DNA of 64,000 nucleotides from an uncultured Marinococcus sp. (GTDB lineage Bacteria; Bacillota; Bacilli; Bacillales; Marinococcaceae): positions 62,001 through 126,000 of the forward strand of contig NZ_CANLSU010000005.1 of assembly GCF_947493875.1 (NCBI RefSeq), read 5' to 3'. Made by a program: the position numbers and the translations under genes. Positions 44,441-53,733 of this stretch are shown here, one piece after another (the stretch's first letter is position 1; every line of letters starts with the position of its first letter). The notes under the pieces were generated by a model, which searched no databases, had not been told where the DNA came from, and worked only from the letters and a program-made list of their open reading frames with translations.

Positions 44441-45705
44441 GCGAGCGGCTCTTTCTGTCCTTCGTTATCTTCAAGCAGCATCACGTCGACCACATCCCCC
44501 TGCTGGAAGCCGCGGCTTCCACCCGGAAGAACGATACACGCATTGGCCCCGGCCAGGGAGGTGACTGCACTCGACTTGTTAAAGCCTCCGGGCTCTACAT
44601 ATAAATGGTCGCCTTCTGCGCGGCAGCTGCCGCGGACAAAACGGGTGAACGGGTTCGGCTTGGAGAAATCCGCCGCAAGCTCCGCCTTGACCATTGTATG
44701 ATGCGGATGCGAAGAATGCATAACGGCCTGAATCACTGGACGCACGAAAAGCTCAAAGCCCATATAGCAGGCGGACGGATTTCCCGAAAGACCGAACAGC
44801 AGCGTCCCTTCCCAGCTGGCCACGGTCGTTACGCTTCCGGGACGCATCGCTACTTTATTAAACAACACCTCCGCTCCGAGACGTTCGTAAACGTCCGGGA
44901 GCAGATCATAGTCCCCGACCGAGACCCCTCCGGTCGTAATAACCATGTCCGTTTCTTCGGCCGCCTGGCGCACCGCCTCGTAGCAGGGATCCAGTTCGTC
45001 CTTCAGCTTGCCGTAATATACAGGCTCTGCCCCGGCCCGCTGCAGCTGGGCAATCATCATGTAAGCATTGCTGTTTCGTATTTTGCCCGGCTCGAGTTCA
45101 TCGGAAACGTCAAGCAGCTCCGTACCTGTCGCAAACACACCAATAACCGGCTTTTCAGCCACCTTCACCGTAGCGTAGCCAAATGTTGCAAGCAGTGCCG
45201 TAACGCCGGGATCAATCCACGTGCCCGCCGGAACGAGCTCGGCACCTGCCTCTGTGTCCTCTCCTTCAAAGGAGATGTTTTGATGCTGTTCAAATTCGCG
45301 TTTGATTGTCATCAGCGGGTACGTGCCGTCATGACCCTCCTGGGCAAGCTCGAGCATTACAACGGCATCGCACTGCTCCGGAATTTTTGCCCCGGTCATG
45401 ATACGGACTGCCTGGAAAGGTCCGAGTTCTTTTTTTGACACAAAGCCGGCGCCGATTTCCTCAACTACCTGAAAGGTCACCGGCTCTTCCCGGGAAGCTC
45501 CGCGGGAGTCCGCCGAACGAATGGCGAACCCGTCATAGGGAGAACGATCAAATGGCGGAACCGGGTGCGCGGCCGTGACCGTTTCTGCGAGCCGGCGGCC
45601 GTAAGATTCCCGGATGGAGACCTCTTCTATGCCGCCTTCCTGGACATGCTCCATTACTCGCTCAATTGCTTCTTTTACAGGGACAGGCGTACGTTTTTCA
45701 ACCAT
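44437..45705 (-). CDS. moeA: Molybdopterin molybdotransferase MoeA
   Basis: A 422-residue enzyme that inserts molybdate into adenylated molybdopterin. [64 protein letters not shown] and [16 protein letters not shown] are MoeA blocks. First gene of the minus-strand run moeA-mobB-moaE-moaD-mobA-moaA. ATG 45705 follows AAAGGAG. Divergent from moaC. Confidence 0.96.
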   Translation of the reverse strand: MVEKRTPVPVKEAIERVMEHVQEGGIEEVSIRESYGRRLAETVTAAHPVPPFDRSPYDGFAIRSADSRGASREEPVTFQVVEEIGAGFVSKKELGPFQAVRIMTGAKIPEQCDAVVMLELAQEGHDGTYPLMTIKREFEQHQNISFEGEDTEAGAELVPAGTWIDPGVTALLATFGYATVKVAEKPVIGVFATGTELLDVSDELEPGKIRNSNAYMMIAQLQRAGAEPVYYGKLKDELDPCYEAVRQAAEETDMVITTGGVSVGDYDLLPDVYERLGAEVLFNKVAMRPGSVTTVASWEGTLLFGLSGNPSACYMGFELFVRPVIQAVMHSSHPHHTMVKAELAADFSKPNPFTRFVRGSCRAEGDHLYVEPGGFNKSSAVTSLAGANACIVLPGGSRGFQQGDVVDVMLLEDNEGQKEPLA

Positions 45706-45730
45706 ATTGATGCTCCTTTGTTATATTTTA

Positions 45731-45760
45731 AATGTATGTATCCGTGCTATAATCGGTCAA
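45731..45760 (-). promoter_or_regulatory. Promoter of the moeA operon
   Basis: TTGACC (45755-45760), 18 bases, TACATT (45731-45736) on the minus strand. It overlaps the moaC promoter. Confidence 0.55.
45745..45753 (+). promoter_or_regulatory. Extended -10 promoter of moaC
   Basis: TGC-TATAAT, a perfect extended -10, 33 bases before the moaC ATG. The -35 region is weak. Confidence 0.7.
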
Positions 45761-45786
45761 TACTATATCCAGGAGGGACTTTTACC

Positions 45787-46275
45787 ATGTCAGAATTTAC
45801 GCACTTTAACGAACAGGGCCGGGCCAGAATGGTGGACGTTTCCGATAAGCCGGTGACGAGCAGAAGCGCTCTGGCCGGTTCAAGCATCCGTGTTCCCGAA
45901 GAAGTGTACCTGGCGGTTACACAGGGAGATATTAAAAAAGGCGATGTGCTCGCCGTCGCCCAAATCGCAGGAATTACCGGTGCCAAACAGACATCCACCC
46001 TCATACCAATGTGCCACCCGCTCCCTTTAAGTAACGTGGACATCAGCTTTTACTGGAAAACAGAAGAAGCCTATGAACTGTTTATTGAAGCCTTTGTTAA
46101 AACGAAGGGAAGCACAGGGGTGGAAATGGAAGCATTAACCGCAGCATCCGCCGCTGCTTTAACCGTGTATGATATGTGCAAAGCGCTCGATAAAGGGATG
46201 GTCATCGGCCCGACATACCTGCTTGAAAAAACCGGAGGCAAAAGCGGTGACTTTCAACGGAAAACGAGTGATTAG
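45787..46275 (+). CDS. moaC: Cyclic pyranopterin monophosphate synthase MoaC
   Basis: A 162-residue enzyme that works after MoaA to make precursor [61 protein letters not shown] and [14 protein letters not shown] are diagnostic. ATG 45787 has CAGGAGGG about 9 bases upstream. Its stop is only 3 bases from the convergent modB stop, with no terminator seen between. Confidence 0.96.
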   Translation: MSEFTHFNEQGRARMVDVSDKPVTSRSALAGSSIRVPEEVYLAVTQGDIKKGDVLAVAQIAGITGAKQTSTLIPMCHPLPLSNVDISFYWKTEEAYELFIEAFVKTKGSTGVEMEALTAASAAALTVYDMCKALDKGMVIGPTYLLEKTGGKSGDFQRKTSD

Positions 46276-46278
46276 TAC

Positions 46279-46932
46279 TTAACGTTCCCGGTTTAAAAGG
46301 TAGGTTAAACCGAGCAGCAGAAAGGAAATAAATATACTGATGCCGACGTACGTATACGCAAGGTTCATTTGATTCGACTCAATGGCCACGTAAATGGCCG
46401 TCGGCATCGTTTGTGTAACGCCTGGAATATTCCCGGCAAACATCAGCGTAGCTCCGAACTCCCCCAGAGCTCTCGTAAAACTGAGCACAAACCCTGTCAT
46501 GAGCGCACGGCCGGCAAGAGGCATGGCAATGTTGATAAACACGCGCCACTCTCCCGCTCCGTCCACTCTTGCAGCGGCTTCAATATTGGGGTCAATTGAA
46601 CCGTATCCGGTTTTTGCCGACTGAAACATCAAAGGGAACGCAACGACCGCCGCGGCCACAACGGCAGCAACCGGCGTGAAGATAATCGAATTTTGAAACA
46701 CTTGCTCATATACGCTGCCAATCCAGCTGTTTGTTCCAAAAACAATAATAAGCAAAAAGCCGGTCACCGATGGCGGCAGCACGAGCGGAAGCATCAGGCA
46801 CGTTTCCGCGGCCAGCTTCCCCCGGAAATTTCTGACGGCAAAAACTCTTCCAAGCATCGCGCCGGCAATGAAAACAAGGACCGCTGCAATGCTTGCTGTC
46901 AGCAGAGACAGCTGTATGGGAAACCAAAACAT
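46279..46932 (-). CDS. modB: Molybdate ABC transporter permease ModB
   Basis: A 217-residue membrane permease with five or six helices. The EAA loop is YGSIDPNIEAAARVDGAGEW, which touches the ATPase. It lies 18 bases after modA. There is no ModC ATPase gene beside it, so the ATPase must be elsewhere or shared. Confidence 0.94.
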   Translation of the reverse strand: MFWFPIQLSLLTASIAAVLVFIAGAMLGRVFAVRNFRGKLAAETCLMLPLVLPPSVTGFLLIIVFGTNSWIGSVYEQVFQNSIIFTPVAAVVAAAVVAFPLMFQSAKTGYGSIDPNIEAAARVDGAGEWRVFINIAMPLAGRALMTGFVLSFTRALGEFGATLMFAGNIPGVTQTMPTAIYVAIESNQMNLAYTYVGISIFISFLLLGLTYLLNRER

Positions 46933-46950
46933 CAGGCACGCACGCTCCTT

Positions 46951-47724
46951 TTATTCCGGATCTGAAAAGCCGTACGAGCGCAAAATGTCCTGGGCTTCGC
47001 TGCTTTGCAGATATGTCATAAACTCCCGGCTTTCTTTTTCGTTTCCGTTCCCTGCAACAGCTCCGCCGTAATAGTGAATGGCCGAGTACAGGGAAGGATC
47101 AATTTCTTCAAGAACCCGGACGTCGGCTCCACGCGCATCCGAGGCGTACACAAAGCCGACCGCTGCATTGCTTCTTTCGACAAGTGTTAACGTGTGCCGC
47201 ACATCTTTGGCAAAAACCATCCGCTCCTGTACATGTTCCCATTCCTCCATCGAAGTGAGTGCCTCCTGAGCGTATTTTCCGGCGGGAGCCGCTTCGGGCG
47301 TTGCCAATGCTATCCGGCCGCTCCCATCAAGCACGCTCCGCAGATCTTTTGCCTCACTGTTTTCAGGCACTACTGCCACCAGCGTATTTTCCGCAAAGGC
47401 AGGATTTTCTGCCTCCACCATTTTATTTTCCTCTTCAAGATCGTTATAGTGCGAAGCGGAGGCTGACAAAAAAACATCTGCCGGACCGCCGCGCTCAATC
47501 TGCTGCTTTAGTGTTCCAGAGCCGCCGTAGTTAAAGGCCAGTGAGATATCCGGATGCTCATTGGCGAAGCTTTTCTGCACCTCTGCAAGGGCGTCCTGAA
47601 GGCTGGCCGCTGCTGAAACCGTCAGCTCGGCCTGCTCTTCGTTCTGCCCGGCCTGCGGGCCGCCGCTGCAGCCCTGCAGAAGAAAAATACCCGCTCCTGC
47701 TGCCACGAAGGGTTTCCAGTTCAT
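46951..47724 (-). CDS. modA: Molybdate-binding lipoprotein ModA
   Basis: A 257-residue periplasmic-type binding protein anchored as a lipoprotein (lipobox IFLLQGCSGG). LTVSAAASLQDALAEVQKSF, FNYGGSGTLKQQIERGGPADVFLSA and ARGADVRVLEEIDPSLY are ModA motifs with the oxyanion-binding Ser residues. ATG 47724 is preferred because it puts the signal peptide at the N-terminus; ATG 47736 lies against the GGGAG site. Confidence 0.93.
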   Translation of the reverse strand: MNWKPFVAAGAGIFLLQGCSGGPQAGQNEEQAELTVSAAASLQDALAEVQKSFANEHPDISLAFNYGGSGTLKQQIERGGPADVFLSASASHYNDLEEENKMVEAENPAFAENTLVAVVPENSEAKDLRSVLDGSGRIALATPEAAPAGKYAQEALTSMEEWEHVQERMVFAKDVRHTLTLVERSNAAVGFVYASDARGADVRVLEEIDPSLYSAIHYYGGAVAGNGNEKESREFMTYLQSSEAQDILRSYGFSDPE

Positions 47725-47760
47725 ATTGTCCGTCATCTCCCGTCGATGGATTGTTTCAGG

Positions 47761-48780
47761 CTACCCGAGCAGCTGGGCGTACCACCGCTTGGCTTCCTGC
47801 ACGTCGCTCGTACCGTGAATGAGTGCCCGGCCGTCCTGGAATAAAACAATGCGCCGCGTTTCGGTCTGTACCGACAACAGATAAGGGTTTTTGCGCACCC
47901 TCCAGTTCCGGCTTTCCCAATCGCGCTCCAGCCGCTCGAAGTTCAGCTGTCTGCTTTCCCCCGGCCGGATCTGTACCGTATCCCTGCCGCACAGCACGCT
48001 CGTTTTATTTGAATGTTCATATGTTAATGCCGGGTATATCGCTTTTTCCCCGCACGACAGACATTCCGGGTCTTTACTGCTCTGCAGACCGACGGAAAAC
48101 TGCTGCTGGTTCCAAAGATCAAAATAATCCAGGGTCACCGGGAGACTTTCCCCGTCACCGACCAGTATTTTCAAGGCTGCGGCCGTCTGCTTTGCCGCCA
48201 CTGACTGCACAGCCGGAGCGATCACCCCAACCGTATCGCACGTCTGTCCCTGTGAAGGAATCTTTTTCCATACGCAGCGAAAGCAGGGCCGCTCTCCCGG
48301 CAGAAACGGGTGAACCATACCGATACTTCCCACGCATGCCCCATATATCCAGGGCTTATCGTATTTTCTAGCTGCATCATTAATCAACAGCCGGGTATCA
48401 AAATTATCCGTGCCGTCAATGATAAGATCTGTCTCTGCAGCCTTCGCTTCGATCCATGTAAAATCCACATCCACTACTTCCCCGTGCACTTGAACCCCGG
48501 AGTTAATCTCACGCAGCCGTTTTTCTGCCGCTGCAGCCTTAGGCATCTGTTCTGCGGCATCCTTCTCCGTATACAGCTGTTGGCGCTGCAGATTGCTGTA
48601 CTCTACGTAATCACGGTCTGCGATCGTCACCGTACCAACACCAGCGCGTACAAGCATCTCCGCTGCCGAAGCCCCGAGCGCCCCTGCACCAACAATCGTT
48701 ACAGAGCTTTGATTTAACTTTTTCTGGCCCGCTTCCCCGATCGGTGAAAACAGCTGCTGCCTTGAATATCGATCGTCCAT
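47761..48780 (-). CDS. moeB: MoeB, MoaD adenylyltransferase (ThiF paralogue)
   Basis: A 339-residue E1-like protein. VTIVGAGALGASAAEMLVRAG binds [14 protein letters not shown] carries the arginine finger pair, and CFRC with CLSC probably bind zinc. Its place before modA-modB and near moaD points to MoaD as the partner. It is the same length as ThiF at 6.1 kb and shares many blocks, so the two probably come from one duplication and partner specificity is inferred from position. Confidence 0.88.
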   Translation of the reverse strand: MDDRYSRQQLFSPIGEAGQKKLNQSSVTIVGAGALGASAAEMLVRAGVGTVTIADRDYVEYSNLQRQQLYTEKDAAEQMPKAAAAEKRLREINSGVQVHGEVVDVDFTWIEAKAAETDLIIDGTDNFDTRLLINDAARKYDKPWIYGACVGSIGMVHPFLPGERPCFRCVWKKIPSQGQTCDTVGVIAPAVQSVAAKQTAAALKILVGDGESLPVTLDYFDLWNQQQFSVGLQSSKDPECLSCGEKAIYPALTYEHSNKTSVLCGRDTVQIRPGESRQLNFERLERDWESRNWRVRKNPYLLSVQTETRRIVLFQDGRALIHGTSDVQEAKRWYAQLLG

Positions 48781-48797
48781 GCTTTTTCTCCTTTGCT

Positions 48798-49706
48798 TTA
48801 ATTATTTATAGCTGCTTCAGTTTTTCTGCGCTGCATATGGATACGTGTGCGGGAATAGGTAAACAGGGCAAGTCCCGCCCAGACGATTAAAAAGGCCGTA
48901 AACTGCTGGAAGGAAAAAGGCTCCCTAAATAAAAAAACACCCAGTATCAGCATAATCGTCGGCGCAATATACTGCAGAAATCCAAGCAGGGAGTAGCTGA
49001 TCTTTCGTGCTCCTGAGGCAAACAGCAGTAATGGAACAGCTGTGGCGGCGCCGGCCCCGAAGAGCAGCGTCCACGTGCCTGAATCATAGGTGGAAGCCGT
49101 TTCGCCCGAAAAAAACATTAAAAAAATCAGGGCAAACGGTGCTGCCAGAAACGATTCCAGGGTTAGGCCTGCCCATGCCCCGAGCGCTACAGTTTTTTTT
49201 ATAATACCATAACAACCAAATGATAACGCCAGAATAATTGAAGCCCACGGAAACTGGCCGTAGGAAATAGTGAGTACAAACACCCCAATAAATGCGAGCA
49301 CGACAGCGGCTATTTCCATGCGGGCAAGCCGTTCTTTTAAAAACACCGTGGCCAGTGCCACATTCACAAGCGGATTAATATAATATCCAAGGCTTGCCTG
49401 AATCACATGATCTCCATTCACCGCAAAGATAAAGGTAAACCAGTTAATGGTAATCAATAAAGCGGCTCCGGTAATTGCCACTGTCGTTTTCACCGAATGA
49501 AAAGAGTGGCTGATTTCTCTCCATACCCCTTTAGCGCGCCCGATCAATACGATAAGTACAGCCATAAACAAAAAAGACCAAATTATACGGTGGGCGAGTA
49601 CATCAATCGCCGGAACATTGTTAAAAAGCTTCCAGTACAGCGGGAGAAACCCCCAGAGTACGTAAGCCGCCACTCCTGCTGCAATGCCTGTCTGCTGCTC
49701 TCTCAT
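48798..49706 (-). CDS. rarD: RarD family EamA transporter
   Basis: A 302-residue ten-helix DMT transporter of the RarD type: AAYVLWGFLPLYWKLFNNVP, LAHRIIWSFLFM, INWFTFIFAVNGDHVIQASLGYYINPLVNV and GFLQYIAPTIMLILGVFLF. Substrate unknown. ATG 49706 follows GGAG at 6 bases; ATG 49712 is also possible. The gene ends 17 bases before moeB and may head that operon. Confidence 0.88.
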   Translation of the reverse strand: MREQQTGIAAGVAAYVLWGFLPLYWKLFNNVPAIDVLAHRIIWSFLFMAVLIVLIGRAKGVWREISHSFHSVKTTVAITGAALLITINWFTFIFAVNGDHVIQASLGYYINPLVNVALATVFLKERLARMEIAAVVLAFIGVFVLTISYGQFPWASIILALSFGCYGIIKKTVALGAWAGLTLESFLAAPFALIFLMFFSGETASTYDSGTWTLLFGAGAATAVPLLLFASGARKISYSLLGFLQYIAPTIMLILGVFLFREPFSFQQFTAFLIVWAGLALFTYSRTRIHMQRRKTEAAINN

Positions 49707-49800
49707 CTGCATCTCCATCCTCTCTTCACCCATTATAGCGGACAACGGTGCCTCTCTGGCAAACAGGAACGGCTGAAGCCGTTGAAATTTTTCTGTCCAT

Positions 49801-49830
49801 AAAAAAACAGCTTCGAGGGTATCGAAGCTG
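49801..49830 (-). terminator. Terminator after the CopC-like gene
   Basis: CAGCTTCGA and TCGAAGCTG arms followed by seven T on the minus strand. Confidence 0.9.
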
Positions 49831-50400
49831 TCAGCTGTTATTTTTACGCTCTCTGTTTCTCCATAGGATGATCGTAAATGCGGAAACAATAGCCACTCCG
49901 AGCGTTCCCATAAACACCATGCCAGGAATATTCGGCCCTGCTTCTTCTGCTTCTGCTGCAGCCTGTTGTTCGGCTTCAGAAAGAGAGCTTTCTCCCGTCC
50001 GCGCTTCTAATTCCTGCTGCCTTTCCTCGAGGGGCTTATTGCTGTTCAGGCTGAAATTCGTGCCCCCCTGCACTGTTTCCCCGTCCTCGCCTGTTACGCT
50101 GTAATTCAGCACATAGTTTCCATTTTCCAGTACACTTTCCATGCTGGAAACTACAGTACGGCCGTCTTCACTAATTTCAGGCTCCGACATTTCAATCTCA
50201 TCGCCGGTTTCTACAAGCAGATACATGTCTTCCACACGGTCAATTTCTGTATCAAAAGTAAGCTCAAGGCGTTCGGGCACTTCTAAAACAGAATCTCCAT
50301 CTTCAGGACTTGAGGATTCCAGCGCAGGTGCTGCAAACGCCTGGTAAGGTGAAGTAATGAAAAATAAAACCGCGAGAAGGCCAAAAAATCTATATTTCAT
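49831..50400 (-). CDS. CopC-domain membrane-anchored protein
   Basis: A 189-residue exported protein: signal peptide (FFGLLAVLFFITSPYQAFA), a CopC/YcnJ beta-sandwich (LESSSPEDGDSVLEVPERLELTF to GGTNFSLN), an acidic and glutamine-rich linker, and a C-terminal membrane helix (GMVFMGTLGVAIVSAFTIILW) with a basic end. The N-terminal His that binds copper in CopC is not present after the cleavage site (AAPALE), so copper binding is doubtful. It has no copD-like partner here. Confidence 0.83.
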   Translation of the reverse strand: MKYRFFGLLAVLFFITSPYQAFAAPALESSSPEDGDSVLEVPERLELTFDTEIDRVEDMYLLVETGDEIEMSEPEISEDGRTVVSSMESVLENGNYVLNYSVTGEDGETVQGGTNFSLNSNKPLEERQQELEARTGESSLSEAEQQAAAEAEEAGPNIPGMVFMGTLGVAIVSAFTIILWRNRERKNNS

Positions 50401-50541
50401 AGGACTTCTCCTTTCAATAAATAAATCACTCTACTCTTTATATCATGATATAAAGCCAAATTCGAACGATATCATTTACGTTTTTGTGTCAATTTTATAT
50501 TTCCCGGGCAATATTCTTTTCTGCTGGCGTACACCCGGCAC

Positions 50542-50573
50542 AAAAAACCCGGACGCAGGAAGCGCATCCGGGG
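50542..50573 (-). terminator. Terminator after htpX
   Basis: CCCGGATGCGC and GCGTCCGGG arms followed by TTTTTT on the minus strand. Confidence 0.8.
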
Positions 50574-50586
50574 AAGGTACTTATAT

Positions 50587-51486
50587 TCAGCTTTGTTCTA
50601 AACGGCGGATCCGGTCTTCAAGCGGAGGGTGCGACGAAAAGAGCATCGCAGCAGCTGACGGCTTGTTGTTGATTTTAAGCGTCTGCATGGATGACTGCTC
50701 CGTATCCACCCGGTCCACATAATTCTGCAGAGAGCGCAGAGCATGAGCCATTTTGTCTTTTCCGGCAAGGTCTGCCCCGCCGCGGTCAGCGTGGTACTCA
50801 CGGTAACGGGAGTAGGCGGCGACGACGATGCTTCCGAGAATCGAAAAGAGAATTTGAAAAACGATAATCGCCAGAAAGTGGATAATAGGGCGCATATTTT
50901 CGTTGACAAACCTCGATACCGCAAAGGCAACGACCCGGGCCAGAAACACCACAAACGTGTTCACGATTCCCTGCAGAAGGGTCATGGTGATCATATCGCC
51001 ATTGGCCACGTGGGCCACCTCATGGGCAATAACACCTTCTACGGCGTCATCGTCCATCGATTGAAGCAGACCGGTTGAAACAGAAACAAGCGACCGTTTT
51101 TTTGTCGGCCCTGTCGCAAACGCGTTTACTTCAGCAGATTGGTAAATTCCAACCTCCGGCATATGAGTGAGCCCAGCCCGCCGACAGAGACGGTGAACCT
51201 TTTCCACAACCATTTTTTCAGCCTGGCTCCCCGGATTATCCGGGTCAATCACCTTGACATTCATTGCTTTTTTCGCTATAAATCTCGACATTGCCAGTGA
51301 AATAAATGCCCCGGCAAAGCCGATAACGGCACTGATAATTAACAGCGGCACCAGATTCAACGTGCCGGCACCGTAGTTATAAGCACCCAGGTTAACACCG
51401 AACAAACTTAGTATTGAAAACACGATGACAATTGTTAACAACACCATCATGTTCGTTAACAGAAACAGCATGATTCTTTTACCCAT
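50587..51486 (-). CDS. htpX: Membrane metalloprotease HtpX
   Basis: A 299-residue zinc protease of the inner membrane that degrades damaged membrane proteins. Two N-terminal helices, the zinc site [10 protein letters not shown] with a third ligand in [11 protein letters not shown], two more helices between them, and the [14 protein letters not shown] ending are all as expected. The start ATG 51486 follows AAGGAGAGAAGG. Confidence 0.95.
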   Translation of the reverse strand: MGKRIMLFLLTNMMVLLTIVIVFSILSLFGVNLGAYNYGAGTLNLVPLLIISAVIGFAGAFISLAMSRFIAKKAMNVKVIDPDNPGSQAEKMVVEKVHRLCRRAGLTHMPEVGIYQSAEVNAFATGPTKKRSLVSVSTGLLQSMDDDAVEGVIAHEVAHVANGDMITMTLLQGIVNTFVVFLARVVAFAVSRFVNENMRPIIHFLAIIVFQILFSILGSIVVAAYSRYREYHADRGGADLAGKDKMAHALRSLQNYVDRVDTEQSSMQTLKINNKPSAAAMLFSSHPPLEDRIRRLEQS

Positions 51487-51616
51487 GGCCTTCTCTCCTT
51501 CTTAACGGTTCAAATTTTCTTTTATACAATTATTTATACGCAGGTGTCCCTGGAATGGTTTCATTCTCCTTAATAATATCACACATTAAAAATTACACGA
51601 AAAGAAAGATTTCTTG

Positions 51617-51644
51617 TTTACAAGTTTTTCTTAACAGGTATAAA
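51617..51644 (+). promoter_or_regulatory. SigA promoter of the aconitase gene
   Basis: TTTACA (51617-51622), 16 bases, TATAAA (51639-51644). Confidence 0.6.
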
Positions 51645-51712
51645 CATAGAGAGCATGTTTTCATTCAGAAAGAATTAACACAATTGGAATTCTGACGAAG
51701 GAGGACACCATT

Positions 51713-53656
51713 ATGGCACGAAACGTCGCACAAAAATTAATTGAAGAACACCTCGTCTCCGGAGATATGACTCCGGGCGAAGAAATTGGAATGAAAATCG
51801 ACCAGACACTCACCCAGGACGCAACCGGGACAATGGTGATGCTTGAGCTTGAAGCCATGGGGGTTGAGCGGGCTCAGACAGAAGCTTCCGCCCAATACGT
51901 AGACCACAATATCATTCAGGAGGATAACAAAAACCCGGATGACCACCTGTTTCTTCAGACAGCAGCAAAACGCTTCGGCATGTATTTCAGCCGTCCGGGT
52001 AACGGCGTGAGCCACCCGGTACACATGCAGCGCCTTGCCCGTCCCGGCCGTACCCTTCTTGGATCGGACTCCCATACATGTGCCAACGGCTGTATGGGGA
52101 TGCTTGCCATGGGGGCAGGCGGCATTGAAGTAACCATGGCCATTGCAGGAGAACCATTCTTCGTAAAAATGCCTCAGGTATGGGGAGTAAAGCTTACCGG
52201 CAAGCTTCCTGACTGGGTAAGCGCCAAGGATGTTATTCTTGAGCTTCTCCGCCGCCATGATGTAAAAGCCGGCGCCAACAAAGTCATTGAATACTACGGC
52301 CCCGGCCTTGAAGACCTGAGTGCCATGGACCGTCACGTCATTGCGAACATGGGAGCCGAGCTTGGCGCCACCGCCAGCGTATTTCCATCAGACGATGAAG
52401 TGAAGCGTTTCATGGCAAGCCAGGACCGCGAGGACGAATGGCAGGAGCTGAAGGCTGACCGCGGCGCCCAGTACGACATCGATGAAGAGATCGATCTGTC
52501 CTCTCTCGAGCCGCTGATTGCCAAACCGTCGAGTCCGGGCAACGTTGTACCCGTCCGGGAAATCGCCGGCGAACCTATTTTTCAGGCGTATATCGGTTCA
52601 TCCGCAAACCCTGGATACCGGGATTTTGCGATTGCTTCTGAAATCGTCAAAGGCAAAAATGTGCATGAAAATGTAAGCTTTGATATTAATCCGTCTTCAC
52701 GGCAAATGCTGACAGACCTCGTGTCCAACGGCCATATTGCCAATCTTCTAAGCGCCGGCGGCCGGCTTCACCAGGCAGGCTGTAACGGCTGTATCGGCAT
52801 GGGTCAGGCACCAGCCACCCACAAAAACAGCCTGCGGACTACCCCGCGGAACTTCCCGGGACGCTCCGGTACGAAGGAAGACCGCGTCTTTCTTTGCAGC
52901 CCTGAAATAGCTGCTGCTTCGGCTCTTTACGGCGAAATTACCGATCCGCGGACCCTTGATATGGACTATCCGAAGGTGGGTGAACCGGATGAGCCAACCG
53001 TGGACTTCCGGCTGCTGCAGGAGCCGCTTCCTTACGAAGAAGCGAAAAATATAAAAATCGAAAAAGGCCCGAACATTGCCACCCTTCCGGAAATGGAAGA
53101 GCTGCCGGACCGCATTGAAGTACCGGTACTGCTGAAGCTTGGCGACAACTTCTCCACAGACGAGATTCTTGCCGGCGGCGCACGCGTACTTCCGTACCGC
53201 AGTAACCTTCCGGAAATCAGCAAGTTTTCATTTGAAATTACTGATGAAGACTATTACAACCGGGCCATGGCAATTAAAGATGACACCGGCCACGCTATTA
53301 TCGGTGGATCCAACTACGGTCAGGGCTCAAGCCGTGAACACGCAGCCCTCGCCCCACGCTACCTCGGCCTGCGTGTTGCACTTGTCCAGGACTTCGCCCG
53401 TATTCACTGGCAGAACCTGGTGAACTTCGGCGTGCTTCCAATCACGTTTGAGGATGCTGAAGACTATATGAAAATCGATGCCGGCGATACTATTGTGCTT
53501 GAGAATCTGCGTGAAAATATCCAGAATCACAATACGTTTGAAGCTGCCATCAAGAACAAAAACGAAACCATCACCGTGCGCCATGAAATGTCGAGGCGCC
53601 AGATTGACATGATGCTTCGCGGCGGCCTGATTAACTGGGTACGCGCTAAACAATAA
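51713..53656 (+). CDS. Aconitate hydratase, compact 647-residue type
   Basis: A 4Fe-4S hydro-lyase of the aconitase superfamily. Cluster cysteines are in GSDSHTCANGCMGML and AGCNGCIGMGQAP; the swivel domain has GGSNYGQGSSREHAA. It is far shorter than the 900-residue AcnA usual in Bacillus and matches the compact, mitochondrial-like or 'putative aconitase' branch. It may be a second aconitase or act on a related tricarboxylate. ATG 51713 follows GAAGGAGGA. Alone, with its own promoter; a weak hairpin follows at 53670-53703. Confidence 0.9.
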   Translation: MARNVAQKLIEEHLVSGDMTPGEEIGMKIDQTLTQDATGTMVMLELEAMGVERAQTEASAQYVDHNIIQEDNKNPDDHLFLQTAAKRFGMYFSRPGNGVSHPVHMQRLARPGRTLLGSDSHTCANGCMGMLAMGAGGIEVTMAIAGEPFFVKMPQVWGVKLTGKLPDWVSAKDVILELLRRHDVKAGANKVIEYYGPGLEDLSAMDRHVIANMGAELGATASVFPSDDEVKRFMASQDREDEWQELKADRGAQYDIDEEIDLSSLEPLIAKPSSPGNVVPVREIAGEPIFQAYIGSSANPGYRDFAIASEIVKGKNVHENVSFDINPSSRQMLTDLVSNGHIANLLSAGGRLHQAGCNGCIGMGQAPATHKNSLRTTPRNFPGRSGTKEDRVFLCSPEIAAASALYGEITDPRTLDMDYPKVGEPDEPTVDFRLLQEPLPYEEAKNIKIEKGPNIATLPEMEELPDRIEVPVLLKLGDNFSTDEILAGGARVLPYRSNLPEISKFSFEITDEDYYNRAMAIKDDTGHAIIGGSNYGQGSSREHAALAPRYLGLRVALVQDFARIHWQNLVNFGVLPITFEDAEDYMKIDAGDTIVLENLRENIQNHNTFEAAIKNKNETITVRHEMSRRQIDMMLRGGLINWVRAKQ

Positions 53657-53733
53657 AAGTACCGGCGGGGCAGACGCTTCTTTCCTGGAAGCGCTGCTCC
53701 TTTATGTTTGATGATTAAGGGAGGCCTTCATTG

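Noticed and set aside
45706-45786. Moco riboswitch in the moeA-moaC spacer
   Set aside because: Only 81 bases, fully used by promoters and ribosome sites; no conserved core.
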